From: Mycoplasmopsis synoviae ATCC 25204
GTDB lineage: Bacteria > Bacillota_I > Bacilli_A > Mycoplasmatales > Metamycoplasmataceae
Assembly: GCF_000969765.1 (NCBI RefSeq)
Contig: NZ_CP011096.1
Coordinates: forward strand, 682,001-746,000
DNA length: 64,000 nt
Direction of reading: 5' to 3'
The translations under genes were made by a program, and so were the position numbers. Shown here one piece after another: positions 1 through 9,457 of the stretch (position 1 is the first letter of the stretch; each line of letters begins with the position of its first letter). The notes beneath the pieces are model-generated. The model saw only the letters and a list, made by a program, of their open reading frames with translations, did no database searches and had not been told where the DNA came from.

Positions 1-768
1 ATAAACTTTTAATCTATTTTCTACATCAGCATTTGAATTTAATTGTTTTTTACTATCAATAAAATATGTGGTTTTTTCTAAGTTTTCTTTTAGATTTGGA
101 AATTGATCTTTTAAAACGGCAACGCTAAGATCAAATACTGCTTTTTGCCCTGTTGCTATTCCTAAAAGCATATTTGCATAAAATTTATGCTCAAGTAGGA
201 TTTTATTTTTAAAAGTATTTAAAAACGCAACTGAATCATTTAGACTCGCATTATCACTTTGAAGGGTTTCAAATAATTCAAAATTTGAAAGTTCTAATAA
301 ATTTGATAAAAATGAAGTTTGTTCCACTGTAAATCTAGCAATATTTGATGCGTTATAAGTAGTTTTATTTCCTTTAATTGAATTGTAGGCGCTATTAGCA
401 TTATTTATTAAATATAAAGCGCTTAATAAATCTGCGTATTTACTTGAAACTTTTGATTCTGAAATAGTTTTTATTAAATTAGAAACATTAGCGGTTAGTA
501 GCGATGCTTCTGATGTAATTTGTGATAAAGCTAAAAGCTCAGTATTAACGCTTTTAGCTTCGTTTAATATTGACTTTTTATCATTATCACTTTGGGCTTG
601 ATCAATTAGTTTTCTATAAACATCTTTATCAGAGTTTGATAAAAATTTAAGCGAGCTAAGTTCAGATTCGCTAGTATTTGATGCCACAGTTGCACTTAGT
701 GAAAACGCTGCAACTGAAGCAGTTATAGGCGCTAAAGAAAATAGAAATAGTTTTTTAAGTTTTTTCAT
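1..768 (-). CDS. Secreted surface protein, partial (C-terminus outside window)
   Basis: The frame starts at the ATG at 768 and runs off the left edge, so only about the first 255 residues are visible. It begins with a basic stretch (MKKLKK) and a hydrophobic segment rich in F, L, A and S, a signal peptide without a clear lipobox Cys. The rest is Ser/Asn/Lys-rich, predicted mostly helical, with many short leucine-containing repeats, as in mycoplasma exported adhesin or surface proteins. I do not recognise a catalytic domain. It lies about 60 bp downstream of a 5S rRNA gene on the same strand. The function is unknown; export is inferred from the N-terminus only. Confidence 0.75.
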   Translation of the reverse strand, partial: MKKLKKLFLFSLAPITASVAAFSLSATVASNTSESELSSLKFLSNSDKDVYRKLIDQAQSDNDKKSILNEAKSVNTELLALSQITSEASLLTANVSNLIKTISESKVSSKYADLLSALYLINNANSAYNSIKGNKTTYNASNIARFTVEQTSFLSNLLELSNFELFETLQSDNASLNDSVAFLNTFKNKILLEHKFYANMLLGIATGQKAVFDLSVAVLKDQFPNLKENLEKTTYFIDSKKQLNSNADVENRLKVY

Positions 769-826
769 GATTTTAAAATTATAATTTTTTATTTTTTATT
801 TTTTCTTAAAAAAGAAAATAAAAAAA

Positions 827-928
827 AGCAGCTCCCGATTTTTGCTTTTCAGCTATCTTAGGCGCTAAAGGGCTTAACTACTGAGTTCGGAATGGTATCA
901 GGTGCAAACCTTCGCTATGGCTACTATT
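827..928 (-). rRNA. rrf: 5S ribosomal RNA, copy 1
   Basis: The minus strand carries the conserved 5S core (CCGAACTCAG with the flanking loop A and loop E regions). The 5' AGTAGC pairs with the 3' GCTGCT to form helix I, and a T-run follows the 3' end. The roughly 102-base gene is identical to the copy at 6791-6892. A -10-like TTAAAAT lies just upstream. It is not linked to the 16S-23S operon 14 kb away, which is the usual arrangement in several mycoplasma lineages. The ends are approximate by a few bases. Confidence 0.9.
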
Positions 929-1052
929 GAAAATATTTTAACATAAAAAATAAAAATCATGAAAAATTTTTCTAAAAAATACTAAAAAAATATTTTTAAA
1001 AAATTTTTAAAATTTATGTGTTGTTTTTATTTTTTTGTGTTATAATTTCTTT

Positions 1053-1236
1053 CAAATAACTTAAATGTTATTTTAAAAAGTATAAGTTTTAATCATATAT
1101 TTGTAAAATATTTAAACCATTAGTGGCTTAAATATCACCTAGATTACCTAATTTAATACATTATATATAGAATGCGCACAATAAGCCAAGCCAAATTCTA
1201 TTTACAAATATAATAAATTAAAGCTTATGCTTTTTT
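1053..1236 (+). ncRNA. Putative structured small RNA with own promoter and U-run end
   Basis: A TATAAT box at 1041-1046 is followed by about 180 bases without a credible reading frame. The ends pair: about 1077-1092 is complementary, with G-U pairs, to about 1208-1223, and that stem runs into TTTTTTT. An inner helix joins ATATTTGTAAA to TTTACAAATAT. Inside it lie a hairpin (ATATTTAA/TTAAATAT enclosing CCA/TGG) and a second arm closed by TAGAAT/ATTCTA. The shape is a long closing stem with a multibranch core, loosely like 6S RNA or another housekeeping RNA. It lacks the RNase P, tmRNA and SRP signature sequences. It lies just downstream of the tex stop codon, on the opposite strand. The identity is unknown; transcription and structure are inferred. 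Confidence 0.5.
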
Positions 1237-1246
1237 TATTTGCTTT

Positions 1247-3364
1247 TTAAATTTCTTTGCCAGAAATTTTTTTATTTTCTTTGTTTATTTCAGTTATTTC
1301 AACTTTAATTAAATTATTTAAGTTATAAGATTCGTAGATATTTCCTTTTTTAGCTAAATTAGAAATATGAACAAAAAGACTTTCCTTTAAACCTATATAA
1401 CAAAATAATCCAAAATCGGTGATATTATCAATTGTCGCATCTACTATATCTCCAATTTTTAAATTTTCTAAATTAATTAAATTTTTCTTTAAGAGGTATC
1501 CTTGCTTTGAAGATCTAATTATTTTAGTTGGATTTTTAAGTGAAGATAAAATCAAATTTATCTCTTCAATTGAAGAGCTATATTTTTCTGATAATTCTTT
1601 AGCATTTAATTCTAAGTTTTTAATTCCTTCTTCAGATGGAATTAATTTATATTCACTAATTATCTTGTTGGCAAGGCTATATGACTCTGGATGAATTGCG
1701 GTTTTATCTAAAAAATTACTTGAATTAAAAACTCTTAAAAAACCAATAGATTGTTCAAAAGTTTTTGGGCCTATTCCATCAACTTTTAAAACTTCATCTC
1801 TTGATTTAAAACTTTTATTTTTGTTTCTATAATTAATTATATTTTGGGAAGTTTTTTTGCCAAGACCTGATATATACGAAAGAATTTCTCTTGATGCGCT
1901 ATTTAAATCAACTCCGTAATTATTAACTACTTTTTGAACTTTAAAATTTAAATAATTTTGAAGTTCTTTTTGATTTACATCGTGTTGATATTGACCTACT
2001 CCAATTGACTTTGGATCTATTTTTACAAGTTCATTTAATGGATCTAAAAATTTTCTTCCAATATTAATTGCAGATCTTTTTTCAACGCTTAAATTTGGAA
2101 ATTCTTCGATTGCAATTTCACTAGCTGAATATACCGAAGCTCCTGCTTCTGAAACTATGCAAAAGTAAATATTATCAAGATTATTTTCTTGAATTAAATT
2201 ATTAATAAATTGCTCGGTTTCTCTTGAAGCGGTTCCATTACCTATTACTATGATAGTAATATTATGTTTTTTGATTAATTCTAAAACTTTGGTTTTGGCT
2301 TGTGAAACATTACTTCTAGGTTCATTTGGATAAATGGTTGCTATTTCTAAAACGCTTCCTTTTTCTGAAAGAGCGGCCAGTTTACATCCACTTACATAAC
2401 CAGGATCTATAGCTAATATGTTGTGCCCAGATACCGCAGGAGCGCTTAGTAGAGTTTCAACATTATTAGAAAAAATTTCAATTGATTTTTTCTCTGCCTC
2501 ATCGAATAAATCGCTAAATATTTTATTTTTCAAACTAGGTAAAATTAGTTTTTTTAAAGCATCGTTAACTGCATCTTTTAATAAGGCTTCATTGAATTTA
2601 AATTTAGTAATTTTTCTTAAGGAAATTCTTTCTAAAATTTCAAAATTAAGGTAAACATCTCACTTTATTTTCTTTAAATTGCTTCCTCTATTAATTGCCA
2701 TTATATTGTGATTTTTAACATATTTAATAGGTGTTGAATATTGATAATAATTTTTAAATCTATCATTTTCGTCTTGTTCTTTAGTTTTCTTGCAAATGAG
2801 TTTTCCGTAAGCTAAAATATTTTCTTTTAGCTTTTCTCTAAGATCAAAATCTTCACTAATTTTTTGGCTCAAAATATAGTTAACATTTAAAATAACTTCA
2901 TCTAAAGTTTTTAGTTTATCGCTTAAAAATTTTCTAGCTTCAAAATTTAAATCAAATCTAGAATTTTTATTGTTTCAAATTTTTAAAGCTAGCGGCATTA
3001 ATCCTAATTCAATTGCCATTTTAGCTTTAGTTATTTTTCCTGATTTATATGGTTCATAAATAGATTCCAGTTCGCTTTTTTTGGTGCAAGAATTAATTTT
3101 TTGCTCAAGATCATTGTTTAATAAATTAAGCTCTTTAAGCTTTTCGATTATTTTTTCTTTACGCTTGCTAAGCTCACTGGCATATAAATATAGGCTTTGA
3201 ATGGCATAAATTTGTTCTTCGTTTAAATTATTGGTCTGGCTTTGACGATATCTTGCAATAAAAGGCACTGTGGCTCCTTCTTTGAAGTAATTTAGTACTG
3301 TTTCTACCTGTGAAACAGTAATATTTAGCTCTTTTGCAACTATTTCGTAATTTTTTGATTCCAT
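1247..3364 (-). CDS. tex: Tex/YhgF family RNA-binding protein, 705 aa
   Basis: This is a single frame if UGA is read as Trp. The N-terminal helical Tex domain contains the family hallmark VPFIARYRQ near residues 34-42. The middle part has the YqgF/RNase H-like region (ILAIDPGYVSGCKLA) and a helix-hairpin-helix region (ISGLGKKTSQNII, then VDGIGPKTFEQ). The C-terminus is an S1 RNA-binding domain (GDIVDATIDNITDFGLFCYI). Tex is a conserved nucleic-acid-binding protein linked to transcription and RNA surveillance. The protein is a little shorter than the usual 720-780 residues. It diverges from dprA across a 266-base intergenic region. The function is known at family level only. Confidence 0.93.
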
Positions 3365-3545
3365 AGCAATTATCCTTTAGTATTGTCTGTATAATAATTA
3401 TGGGTAATTTTTTTAAAAAGCTACCCAATGGTAAAAATTTATAAGTTGTTAATTTTTTAGGTTTCTAGATTTATATTTTTCTTTAAATTTCATAAAGTCG
3501 AAGTATAAACTTTTCTCCTTTCTATTTTTTTAGTTAATAATTCAA

Positions 3546-3580
3546 GTGGAAAATCAAAACGATTTTCCACATTTTGTTTT
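3546..3580. other. Perfect 10-bp inverted repeat in the tex/dprA divergent region
   Basis: GTGGAAAATC is separated by AAAAC from its exact complement GATTTTCCAC, followed by ATTTTGTTTTCT. It looks like a factor-independent terminator or an operator-like palindrome. It lies between two divergent genes, upstream of dprA, where a terminator would not be expected. The rest of 3365-3545 is AT-rich with no gene visible. Confidence 0.55.
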
Positions 3581-3621
3581 CTATGGCACTTTTTTGCTTT
3601 TTATAGTAGAAAAAAATGCAT

Positions 3622-3626
3622 GGAGG
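3622..3626 (+). promoter_or_regulatory. Shine-Dalgarno GGAGG deciding the dprA start
   Basis: GGAGG sits 4 bases before the ATG at 3631. The upstream in-frame ATG at 3616 has no such site and would place the GGAGG inside the gene, so 3631 is preferred. Confidence 0.7.
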
Positions 3627-3630
3627 CAAT

Positions 3631-4371
3631 ATGAATAACATTCTTTTATATTTATCTAATAAACATAAAGGTGATAACTATTTAATTTATAAAGGTTTAA
3701 AAGATAAAGAAAAACTCAGAAAAAGTGAAATCGATGAAATAACTAATATCTATTTAAAAAACGATATTAAATTTATTAGTATATTTGACTTAAATTATCC
3801 TTCGTCGCTTTTCATGGTTCACTATCCACCATTTGTTTTATATTACAAAGGTAATATCAATCTTCTTAATGATTTAACTAAAAAGCGGCTATATTTAGTT
3901 GATGAAATGAATTCAGAATACTCTAAAGAAATTTTAAGTAAAAATATTAAAACTCTAACTGAAAATTCTATTTTAGTTACTAATTCATATGCTTCTGAAA
4001 AGCATTTAATTGATGAATTCAAAAATGCAAATGCATCAATTATTTATATCGCTAAAGAAGGATTAAATTCAAGTAAATTTGATGATATAAATCTAGAAAA
4101 TAATTTAATTATTTCACAATATCCAATCGATGATCATCCTAGAAAAATAAACTTTAGGCAGTCTAATGTATTATCAGCCGCTATCGCTAATAGCCTAGTG
4201 ATATTTTCTAGCTATAAAGATAGTAAAGTTAATAATCTTGTAAGCGAGTTTTTAAATTTAGGGAAAGATATCAACTGCTTTCCAGGATCGCTTGATGAAA
4301 AAGATGGTAATAACCACTTAATTCAATCGGGAGCTAATTTAATAACTCAAATCCAAGCTGTTGCGAAATAA
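3631..4371 (+). CDS. dprA: DprA/Smf-like DNA-binding protein, 246 aa, degenerate core
   Basis: The C-terminal half matches DprA: SQYPIDDHP, then NFRQSNVLSAAIANSLVIF, then the late FPGSLDEKDGNNHLIQSGANL block. In this family the protein binds incoming single-stranded DNA and loads RecA. The first half of the Rossmann fold is poorly conserved: the usual GSR and GGA-GID motifs cannot be seen (the equivalent stretch reads LYLVDEMNSEYSK). The protein is also shorter than typical DprA, so activity may be altered. It is a monocistronic plus-strand gene ended by a strong terminator. Family assignment is fairly sure; retained function is uncertain. Confidence 0.85.
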   Translation: MNNILLYLSNKHKGDNYLIYKGLKDKEKLRKSEIDEITNIYLKNDIKFISIFDLNYPSSLFMVHYPPFVLYYKGNINLLNDLTKKRLYLVDEMNSEYSKEILSKNIKTLTENSILVTNSYASEKHLIDEFKNANASIIYIAKEGLNSSKFDDINLENNLIISQYPIDDHPRKINFRQSNVLSAAIANSLVIFSSYKDSKVNNLVSEFLNLGKDINCFPGSLDEKDGNNHLIQSGANLITQIQAVAK

Positions 4372-4395
4372 AATTGGGCAAAAGCCCAATTTTTG
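4372..4395. terminator. Bidirectional terminator between dprA and rpmA
   Basis: AATTGGGC, loop AAAA, then GCCCAATT and a T-run. It directly follows the dprA stop and faces the rpmA stop from the other side, so it probably serves both convergent genes. Confidence 0.85.
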
Positions 4396-4403
4396 ATTTT
4401 TAT

Positions 4404-4658
4404 TTATTTTGCTGGATAAACTGAAACGTATTTACGATTTCTTTTATTCTCGTATTTTACGTAACCATCTGCAAGTGAAAATAATGTATCGTCTCCACCA
4501 CGTTGCACATTTACACCAGGGAAAACTCTAGTTCCTCTTTGTCTGTAAATAATTGCACCTGCTTTTGCAAATTGACCGTCGTATAATTTTGCGCCTAGCC
4601 GTTTACTATGAGAGTCACGGCCGTTCTTGGTAGAACCACCGGCTTTGGTTGTTGCCAT
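4404..4658 (-). CDS. rpmA: 50S ribosomal protein L27, 84 aa
   Basis: It contains the L27 signature region ([18 protein letters not shown], then [19 protein letters not shown]). L27 lies near the peptidyl-transferase centre. The protein starts directly MATTKAGGS, without the N-terminal extension (FASKK-like cleavage site) that many Firmicutes remove with the Prp protease. The gene follows rplU by 4 bases, with no prp (ysxB) gene between them. So here L27 appears to be made in mature form. The convergent terminator at 4372-4395 ends the transcript. Confidence 0.97.
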   Translation of the reverse strand: MATTKAGGSTKNGRDSHSKRLGAKLYDGQFAKAGAIIYRQRGTRVFPGVNVQRGGDDTLFSLADGYVKYENKRNRKYVSVYPAK

Positions 4659-4662
4659 TTAA

Positions 4663-4965
4663 TTACTTCCCTTTGATTTTTGTAATCTTTACTAATGTAT
4701 AAGGTTGACGGTGTCCTAATTTTCTTTTGTGGGTTGATTTTGGATTATGACGATATACTACAATTTTCTTTGCTTTACCTTGCTTTTCTATTGTTCCGTG
4801 AACAACAGCTCCAGTTACATATGGTTTTCCAAATACGTCGTTAACTGCAAGAACTTTATCGAATTTAACTTCGCTTTTTTCTTGACCTTCTAGTTTTTCA
4901 ACGTAAATTGAATCACCTTCTTTTACAAGAATTTGTTTACCACCAGTTTCTATAATTGCAAACAT
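4663..4965 (-). CDS. rplU: 50S ribosomal protein L21, 100 aa
   Basis: It is a typical L21: MFAIIETGGKQ at the N-terminus, YRHNPKSTHKRKLGHRQPYT near the C-terminus, and normal length for the family. It is the first gene of the rplU-rpmA operon and sits behind a structured leader. L21 binds 23S rRNA in the large subunit. The ATG at 4965 is preceded by GGAG at a normal distance. Confidence 0.97.
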   Translation of the reverse strand: MFAIIETGGKQILVKEGDSIYVEKLEGQEKSEVKFDKVLAVNDVFGKPYVTGAVVHGTIEKQGKAKKIVVYRHNPKSTHKRKLGHRQPYTLVKITKIKGK

Positions 4966-5054
4966 TAAAATGTCTCCTTATAAGTGGCTCGTCTTTAAGG
5001 TGCATAAATGCTTGAAAACCTTTTTAGAACGGTTACTATTCGGTAACTTTTTTA
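4966..5054 (-). promoter_or_regulatory. Probable L21 leader (ribosomal protein autoregulatory 5' UTR)
   Basis: The minus-strand leader of rplU contains a hairpin built on GTTACCG/CGGTTACT-type pairing and a second element around GGTTTTCAAGC, ending at the ribosome binding site. Firmicutes carry a conserved L21 leader at this position. The match here is by position and general hairpin layout, not by a covariance-model search. Confidence 0.45.
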
Positions 5055-5152
5055 TTATAGCAAAATTAAATATTTTTATTGGGTTAAATTTTAATAAAAA
5101 AAATGCATTTTATAATGCATTTAAAATCTTTTTTTCTATTCTAAAAAGATTT

Positions 5153-5431
5153 TTAAAAACCTACATATGAGTTTAAAAAGTCACTATTTTTCTTAGAAGC
5201 TGAGGTGTTTGTTAGGCGCTTAGTATTGTTAGAGCTTCATTTAAAAGAAACCATTTTGTCTTTTATTTCCCCATATGGTGAAAGGCTTGTTTTGATAAGT
5301 CCCACTACGGGAGAAATTGACTGAACAATTAGTGGGATGCTAGTAAGTATTCCTAATGCGATTGGTCCTAGTCCTGGATCGATTTCGGATAACTGACTCT
5401 TATCTAATTTTTGTAATTGATTTATTTTAAT
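5153..5431 (-). CDS. Small hydrophobic-core protein with ATT start, about 92 aa
   Basis: Reading from ATT at 5431 gives about 92 residues in one frame (one UGA read as Trp) to the TAA at 5153. No ATG lies in frame upstream of the conserved-looking part. A strong GGGAGG lies 5 bases before the ATT, which is why I chose it. A hydrophobic stretch (PIALGILTSIPLIVQSI, then VVGLIKT) is followed by SPYGEIKDK and a basic, Ser/Asn-rich tail. It is probably a small membrane or amphipathic peptide. It sits 69 bases after the YitT-like gene and may share its transcript. I do not recognise its function. Confidence 0.6.
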
Positions 5432-5500
5432 TATTACCTCCCATAATATAAAGTAATAATTTCTAAAATAAACTAAAAAAGGAAAATTAGCCTAAAAGTT

Positions 5501-6718
5501 TTACTCTTCAACATAAGATGTTAAAAAGTTTCCGCTTTGACTATGAATAGTAGTTGCTGTAATTCAAACTTTAGGGTCAACTATTTTTAAATCTTGAATT
5601 AATTCTTTAGATTCAAGAAGTAAAACGGTGGTTTCAATTTTATAAGATATATTACCGGTAAATCCTGATCTAAATTTAATGATTCTATATGAGTGTCAAT
5701 AGTTAATTAATCTAAAGTAAGCAATGACTTTGTGAATATCTGATGGAATAATTAATAGAGTAACTTTTTTATATTTTGGATATAAAATGTTAATGGTTTG
5801 TCCTACTATAAAAATATATAAAAAGGTTGAAAACTCTCTAAGTCCAAAAACAATAGGATAAGGATATTCACCTTGAGTTACATTTGGACGTAAAAAGTTA
5901 AATATAGTAACAAATATTATCCCTGAAATAATATTTACTAAAACTGAAATGTTTCCAATGCTTTTTTTGTATTTTGTTGTGTAGTAGTAAACGATGATAT
6001 CGGTTCCACCTGTTGATCCGCCAGCTTTTCAAATTAGTGAAATTCCAATTGCAACAAAAATAGCCCCAATGGTACAGTTTAATAAAATTAAAAATGTTAA
6101 ATTCATCTCATAAGCTTTAGTGCTAGTTCAGTCAAATGAAACGAAATTAATTACAGTGTGAATGAATTTTTCAACTTGTGGCAAGGTAAGTCCGAAGTTA
6201 ATTAAAATTTGGAACACCATGAAAATTAAAGTTAAATATAAAAAGTTTTTCTTTTGAATTTTTCTTCAAAAAATTAAAAATAGTGGAATATTGGTTGCAA
6301 AATAAATAATGGCAAAATATGGTTTTGTTTCTGGAACTGAAAATTGTAGTAAAGACGCAACTCCGGTAAGCCCTGATGGAATGGTTTCACTTCTTGAAAG
6401 GAAAACCTGAATTCCAAGGTTAAAAATCAGAGCTCCTAAAAAGATTAAAAATAATTTTTTTCAGTAGTTTTTACAAAACTTTTTAAAAGTAAAAGGCCCT
6501 CTTCTTGCGGCTAGAGTTTTAGCGATTTTTGACTTACTAAGTTGAGTTTCTACCTTTTCAATATTTTCTAAAAATGCATTATCTTGAATTTGATTTTTAC
6601 TGTGAAAATTAATTGAAAAATCGTCTTTTAGTTTTTTAGGTTTTTCAGATTTTTCTTTAGTTTTTTTTGCAGTAGAATTGCTGGTTTTTGCAATTTTTTT
6701 TCTATTTAGGCTGGCCAT
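5501..6718 (-). CDS. YitT family (DUF161) membrane protein, 405 aa
   Basis: About 90 charged, Lys-rich N-terminal residues precede five or six hydrophobic segments carrying YitT-family features (ETIPSGLTGVASLLQF; WKAGGSTGGTDIIVYYY). A C-terminal soluble domain resembles DUF2179. The family is found in many Firmicutes and mycoplasmas as an integral membrane protein of unknown transport role. The long basic N-terminal extension is unusual compared with the roughly 280-residue Bacillus members. It lies downstream of 5S copy 2 on the same strand. The family call is good; the substrate is unknown. Confidence 0.82.
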
Positions 6719-6790
6719 GGTAATAATTTTATTAAATTAATTTTTTTATGTTTTTATTATTTTGAATTTTTTCTTAAAAAAATAAAAAAA

Positions 6791-6892
6791 AGCAGCTCCC
6801 GATTTTTGCTTTTCAGCTATCTTAGGCGCTAAAGGGCTTAACTACTGAGTTCGGAATGGTATCAGGTGCAAACCTTCGCTATGGCTACTATT
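6791..6892 (-). rRNA. rrf: 5S ribosomal RNA, copy 2
   Basis: It is identical over its roughly 102 bases to the copy at 827-928. Upstream on the minus strand lies a good -10 box (TATAAT, at 6899-6904). A poly-T stretch follows the 3' end. The flanks differ from copy 1 apart from similar AT-rich sequence just downstream, so the duplication seems limited to the gene and its immediate tail. Confidence 0.9.
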
Positions 6893-6898
6893 AGAAAT

Positions 6899-6904
6899 AT
6901 TATA
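6899..6904 (-). promoter_or_regulatory. -10 box of 5S copy 2
   Basis: TATAAT on the minus strand, 7 bases before the approximate 5' end of the 5S gene. No clear -35 box, which is usual in mycoplasmas. Confidence 0.6.
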
Positions 6905-6936
6905 ACACAAAATATTTTTTTCTTTATAAAAAAATA

Positions 6937-6972
6937 AAAAAAGAAAAGTTACTAAATGTAACTTCTCTAAAT
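6937..6972 (-). terminator. Terminator after the large pseudogene
   Basis: On the minus strand GTTAC, loop ATTTA, GTAAC and then TTTTCTTTTTTT. It lies about 25 bases past the pseudogene stop, so the transcription unit ended here before or despite decay. Confidence 0.65.
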
Positions 6973-6995
6973 ATTATTTAAATGAAAAATGAATT

Positions 6996-9457
6996 TATTT
7001 TTGTCCTAATGCTTTTGCACTAGCTTGAACTGCTTTTTTAAGAGTTCCTTTATCTTTAACTCTTTTTGTTAGTTGATTTTGAACCGCTCAGAATTCGCGT
7101 ATTTTTCCTGCTCTTCATAATTGGAATCTCATTGTGAATCCTTTTTGTAGAAGAGAGTCAACTTCTAGAGCTTAGCTCCGACTAAATTCATTTGTTGTAG
7201 GGTATCTGACTGTTTTAGTTTTTGTAAATAGGTTGATTTCTCAAGGCTACTTAAATATAATAGTTTTGACACTTCTGAAACTAATTGGTCGTATGACTTT
7301 TGGCTAACTGTTTTTTGGCTTGGTTCTGGTTTTAATTTAAGTGAACTTAAATTTAAGGTTGAAGAAACTGAATTTAATTTAGTTTCAAAGTTTTCTAAAG
7401 TAAGTCCATTTTCTCCTGATTCTAGGAATTTCTTAGCTTTAGCTAGTGCATCTGTAGCTTTTGATTTTCCTGATGTGTCTGTTGATGAAGTAAATTCATC
7501 TGATTTTATTCATGATTCAACTTGACGTCATTTTTCTCATGATTTACCTAGTTTTCAGTTTAGATCTTTTGCTTTTTCTTTTAAAGCTTCAACTGCATAG
7601 TAATCTGCACCTTTATCTTTTGCAACAAATAAATCTTTTAGGTATTTTTGGCATTCATCCAAGTGAATCTAGGTATTTGTCAAAGTATTTATCTGCAAGT
7701 GGGTAATAAACAACTTTATAGTTTAACTTGTTGGTTGCTAAATCTAAGTCTTTTTATACACGTACTCCAAATTGAAGTCCATCTGCAGGGTTTTGTACTG
7801 TAACTTGTAGATCAGTTTTTTTGAAAAGAAGTTTTCTTTGGTTTCATTCATCTTTTCCATAGTATTAGGATCTACTGATAATAGCGGACTTCACATCATT
7901 TCGAATTTGACGTTAAAGTTACTTGATTGTGCTCTTCTAGCGCTTAGTGTTTGAGTTTCGTAAACTTTTTGTTCACGTTGGTTTGTAAAGTCTCAGTTAA
8001 AGTCGTTTTTGTTCATTTTTGGAACATATGGATCTTTAACTGCTAGTGCTTTAAGAGTTTCGTTAACTAGTTTAAAGCTTGCTTTAGGAAGTTTAAATCC
8101 TTTGTAGGATCAACCATTTCTTTAACGTTAACGTCAAATTTTTCGTTACCTGTACGGTCTGCTTTTTATAAAAATAGCGCTTTGTATTGGTATTTTGTTT
8201 GGTAGTTTCAATCGTTTGTTGAATATCCTAATGCAACAAATGATTGTCCGCTTGAACCTGCTTTAAATTTATCGTAGTAACGCGCGGTTTCTTCGGTGTA
8301 ATATTTATGTGAAGATTCGGTTTTGAAACGAAGAACGTATTTTCAACCTTGTTCTTTTTTGTAACGGTCTATGTGTTGTTTTAATATTAATGTTAAAGTT
8401 TCACCTACACCAGCTAAGTAAACGCTATTAAAGCTTCTGTAATAGAAGTCATTAAGTTGTTGTTGTGCTTTAGCTGCTCAAGCGTCTCCGTTACCTGCAC
8501 CGGTATATTTTGAATATCTTTCTCTATTTTTACTTCTTCAAGAAAGTTTAGGTGTTGGAAGCATGTCTTTTGCTTTTCATCTTTTATAAACATTTTCTTG
8601 TCATGCTTTGTTTAGGTTATACATACGGTTTAAGAAAAATAGTCCTAATCCGTTGTGTTCTTGAAGGTGTTTTCTTGATTCTGCTCAAGAAGCTACTTCT
8701 CAACGGTTAGCTTCTGAAGAGAATTTATTTCTACCAAAGTATGACTTATGTCACATGCTCATTGAACTAACTGTGCTATTTTTAAATCCAACGTTGTAGT
8801 CAATATATGTTCAGTCATTTTGAGTTTGGTATTTTCACTGATCTTTTTGATCTTTTAATTTTCAAGCGTATTTGTCAAAATCACTTGCTGGTTGTTTTGA
8901 GTTTTGGGGAACTGCAAGAATTTCAAGTGATTCTGGAATAATACGCATATCCCTTGACACCATTAATCCTCAAGTTTGATCTTAAGCTAATCAATTGGTA
9001 TTTTTTGATACATTTGCAGAATTTAATGTAAATTCTCATTCTTTTTGATCTTTAAGTTAGTTGTTTCTGTCAAATACTTTACTTGAAGGATTTAGCGCGT
9101 TATAGAAATTAACGTAATTGTCAACACCAGGAATACTTGTTCAAGTTTCTCAGTTGTGATCTGACTTAGTAACTGTGTTCATGAAAACGTTGCTTACACG
9201 ATTGTATTTAGCACGTTCTGCATCATTATCAGTGCGTTTTTTCCTCCAGCATAGTTGAAGCTGCCAACTCCTCAACAGTCATCTTTAAGTGTAAAATCAA
9301 CTCTATTTTCAAAATCTTCATCAGAAGATCCAAAATTATTTGATCTTGCATTTGTAGAGTTTACGCTTGAAGTTGCAGATACTAAAGCCACCCCTGATGC
9401 AACAGGTAAAACACCGAATGCAGCAACTTTAAGTAAATTTAGTTTCTTTGTTTTCAT
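6996..9457 (-). pseudogene. Decayed large exported protein gene, about 820 codons
   Basis: A start with GGAG ribosome site and a signal peptide (MKTKKLNLLKVAAFGVLPVASGVALVSA) leads into a long protein. In-frame TAA codons interrupt it at 9057, 8982 and 8166, and there are frame changes in the 3' half (for example near 8100, 7740 and 7170). Between lesions the sequence reads as normal protein with UGA as Trp, such as SMSMWHKSYFGRNKF and NRMYNLNKAWQEN. The reading resumes to an end at AKALGQK and a TAA at 6996. Several stops look like CAA-to-TAA changes, suggesting recent decay. It was probably a surface or solute-binding type protein; I do not recognise the family. Confidence 0.8.

Noticed and set aside
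1247-3364. tex split into three genes by stop codons
   Set aside because: The apparent stops are UGA codons, read as Trp throughout this genome; conserved domains run across them.
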